From Cocleimonas sp. (GTDB lineage Bacteria > Pseudomonadota > Gammaproteobacteria > Thiotrichales > Thiotrichaceae): a DNA stretch of 5,900 nt. The stretch is taken from assembly GCA_023145535.1 (NCBI GenBank), contig JAGLDQ010000128.1:1-5900 (forward strand), written 5' to 3'. Shown piece after piece: positions 4,905 through 5,900 of the stretch (positions within the stretch are counted from its first letter, which is position 1; every line of letters starts with the position of its first letter). Made by a program: the position numbers and the translations under genes. The notes below the pieces were generated by a model. The model was given only the letters and a program-made list of their open reading frames with translations, was not told the origin of the DNA and searched no databases.

Positions 4905-5837
4905 TCAATGGGATGGAACAGAGAAGCATTCACCTTGCTGAATCAACCCCAATTCAACCGCTCCTAAAGGATCCCCATACCAATAGTCGGGGTATATTAG
5001 CGCGGTCACCAAATAAGCACCGTCAGATGTTGAGACTCTCATACCTCGCTCATCAATCGCTTCAATTTCTCCCGCTATTTTATTATTTGGGGTGCTTTCA
5101 AGCGATCTTCCAGAAAAAATAACGATATTCTCATTATTTAAGATTGTCTTAACCGCATAATGAGGATTAGCCGCGCGAATTAGTTGATCTATTTGGTTTG
5201 AAGTCCAGTTCCAGTCAATAACAGGGAGTGGCAATTTAACGCGCGGTGCTTTGAGATATGAGCCTGTTGGCTGCTTTTGCGTCTTTGGTAAGCCCGATGC
5301 TTCAATTTTTTTAACAAAATCAGTAACGACACTCACCACCACCGATGTTGTATTTTGCTCCAATGAACCTGTTGTTTCTTTTGTATTCAGTTTAAATTTT
5401 TGTTGGCTAATCATATTGCCTGTATCAAAACCTGCATCAAGCAAATGCAAGGTGACCCCCGTCTCTTGCTCGCCATTATTAATCACATGAAAATAAGGAT
5501 TCGCCCCTCGATAATGAGGAAGCAGTGAAGGATGGGCATTAACCGCCGCGATTTTAGCCGCTGAAAAAACAGCTTCAGGAATGTAGTGAGGATAAGAAGC
5601 AACAATAATCAAGTCAGGCGATAGTTCATTGATCCGCTTTACAAATAGCTCCTCTGTAAGATTTCGCTCAAAGATCAAAACAGGAAGATTAAAACCATGA
5701 GCAATTTTTAGCATTTCATCAAAGGTTGGATGCGCGCGTGCAGGCCCCACAATAAATGCAGGAGGAGTGCCTTGATCAATCAATTTTTGAATGATCGCTT
5801 TACCAAATAAAGGTAAGCAAAACAAGATAATGTTCAT
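4905..5837 (-). CDS. Formyltransferase of the Fmt/ArnA family, probably not the housekeeping Met-tRNA enzyme
   Basis: The 310-residue protein has an N-terminal 10-formyltetrahydrofolate-dependent formyltransferase domain (about 1-180) and an Fmt-type C-terminal domain (about 205-300, opening I-D-W-N-W-T and R-A-A-N-P). The catalytic triad is intact: Asn100 and His102 in N-A-H-P-S-L-L-P-H-Y-R-G-A, and Asp138 in D-A-G-F-D-T-G. E-T-G-V-T-L (125-130) is also typical. Length and domain order match methionyl-tRNA formyltransferase (315 residues in E. coli). However, the N-terminal G-T-P-x-F-A motif is replaced by F-C-L-P-L-F-G-K, and the basic R-G-K-K loop around residue 42 of E. coli Fmt, used to hold the initiator tRNA, is shortened and absent. 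The region after it resembles the ArnA formyltransferase domain. The housekeeping gene usually sits with def and rsmB, which are not here. A sugar-nucleotide or other small amine substrate is therefore plausible. No ribosome binding site is visible before ATG 5837. Confidence 0.88.
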   Translation of the reverse strand: MNIILFCLPLFGKAIIQKLIDQGTPPAFIVGPARAHPTFDEMLKIAHGFNLPVLIFERNLTEELFVKRINELSPDLIIVASYPHYIPEAVFSAAKIAAVNAHPSLLPHYRGANPYFHVINNGEQETGVTLHLLDAGFDTGNMISQQKFKLNTKETTGSLEQNTTSVVVSVVTDFVKKIEASGLPKTQKQPTGSYLKAPRVKLPLPVIDWNWTSNQIDQLIRAANPHYAVKTILNNENIVIFSGRSLESTPNNKIAGEIEAIDERGMRVSTSDGAYLVTALIYPDYWYGDPLGAVELGLIQQGECFSVPSH

Positions 5838-5842
5838 AATGA

Positions 5843-5870
5843 ATAATAACGATACTTAAAAAAGAGTAAA
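5843..5870 (-). promoter_or_regulatory. Weak promoter candidate for the formyltransferase gene
   Basis: On the minus strand TTTACT (5870-5865) is followed after 16 bases by TATTAT (5848-5843). Initiation would fall about at the ATG (5837), implying a leaderless or nearly leaderless mRNA, consistent with the absent ribosome binding site. The -35 half overlaps the interior of an inverted repeat, CGATA (5850-5854) and TATCG (5872-5876). The region is AT-rich and the window ends at 5900, so a better promoter or an upstream operon gene may lie outside. Confidence 0.25.
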
Positions 5871-5900
5871 CTATCGAATATAAACATCACCTAAGTTTCA

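Noticed and set aside
4913..5490. Two plus-strand open frames (4913-5122 and 5251-5490) opposite the formyltransferase gene
   Set aside because: They are antisense to the conserved formyltransferase and show no family resemblance.
5770..5785. TTGATCAATCAA as an FNR box
   Set aside because: The half-sites are separated by 2 bases, not the required 4, and it lies inside the formyltransferase coding sequence.

Overview
The window looks like an ordinary chromosomal stretch from a gammaproteobacterium with moderate-to-low GC (roughly 40 % by eye). The YbiT-type ABC-F protein and RimI read as clear gammaproteobacterial orthologs. A class II cytochrome c and an FNR-type regulator suggest a respiring organism able to sense oxygen or redox state. 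A sulfur-oxidising or methylotrophic relative (Thiotrichales-like) is possible, but this is only a guess and the sequence does not settle it.

Layout, left to right: (1) the 3' part of a class II c-type cytochrome gene (+), cut by the window edge; (2) an AT-rich 180-base spacer with a hairpin, four GGG tracts, an A8 run and a C8 run; (3) a GNAT acetyltransferase of the phosphinothricin-acetyltransferase type (-); (4) divergent from it, a double-ACT-domain regulator of the GcvR type (+); (5) convergent to that, a Crp/Fnr-family regulator (-), preceded by a roughly 320-base non-coding region with two promoter candidates, a compound hairpin and the probable terminator of the next gene; (6) the ABC-F ATPase YbiT (-); (7) a 138-base divergent control region; (8) RimI, the ribosomal protein S18 N-acetyltransferase (+); (9) convergent to it, a formyltransferase of the Fmt/ArnA fold (-), whose upstream region runs to the right edge.

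Neighbouring genes almost always change direction and nearly every gene has its own spacer, so most are probably single-gene transcription units. The one thematic pair is ybiT and rimI, both tied to the ribosome, which share a divergent promoter region carrying several GATTA elements. The two regulators (double-ACT and FNR-like) are convergent and need not be functionally linked.

I found no mobile element, CRISPR array, tRNA, rRNA or defence system, and nothing that clearly amounts to an undescribed system. The points most worth a second look are the FNR-like protein that lacks one of the four canonical cluster cysteines, the formyltransferase that lacks the tRNA-recognition loop of housekeeping Fmt, and several structured intergenic elements.
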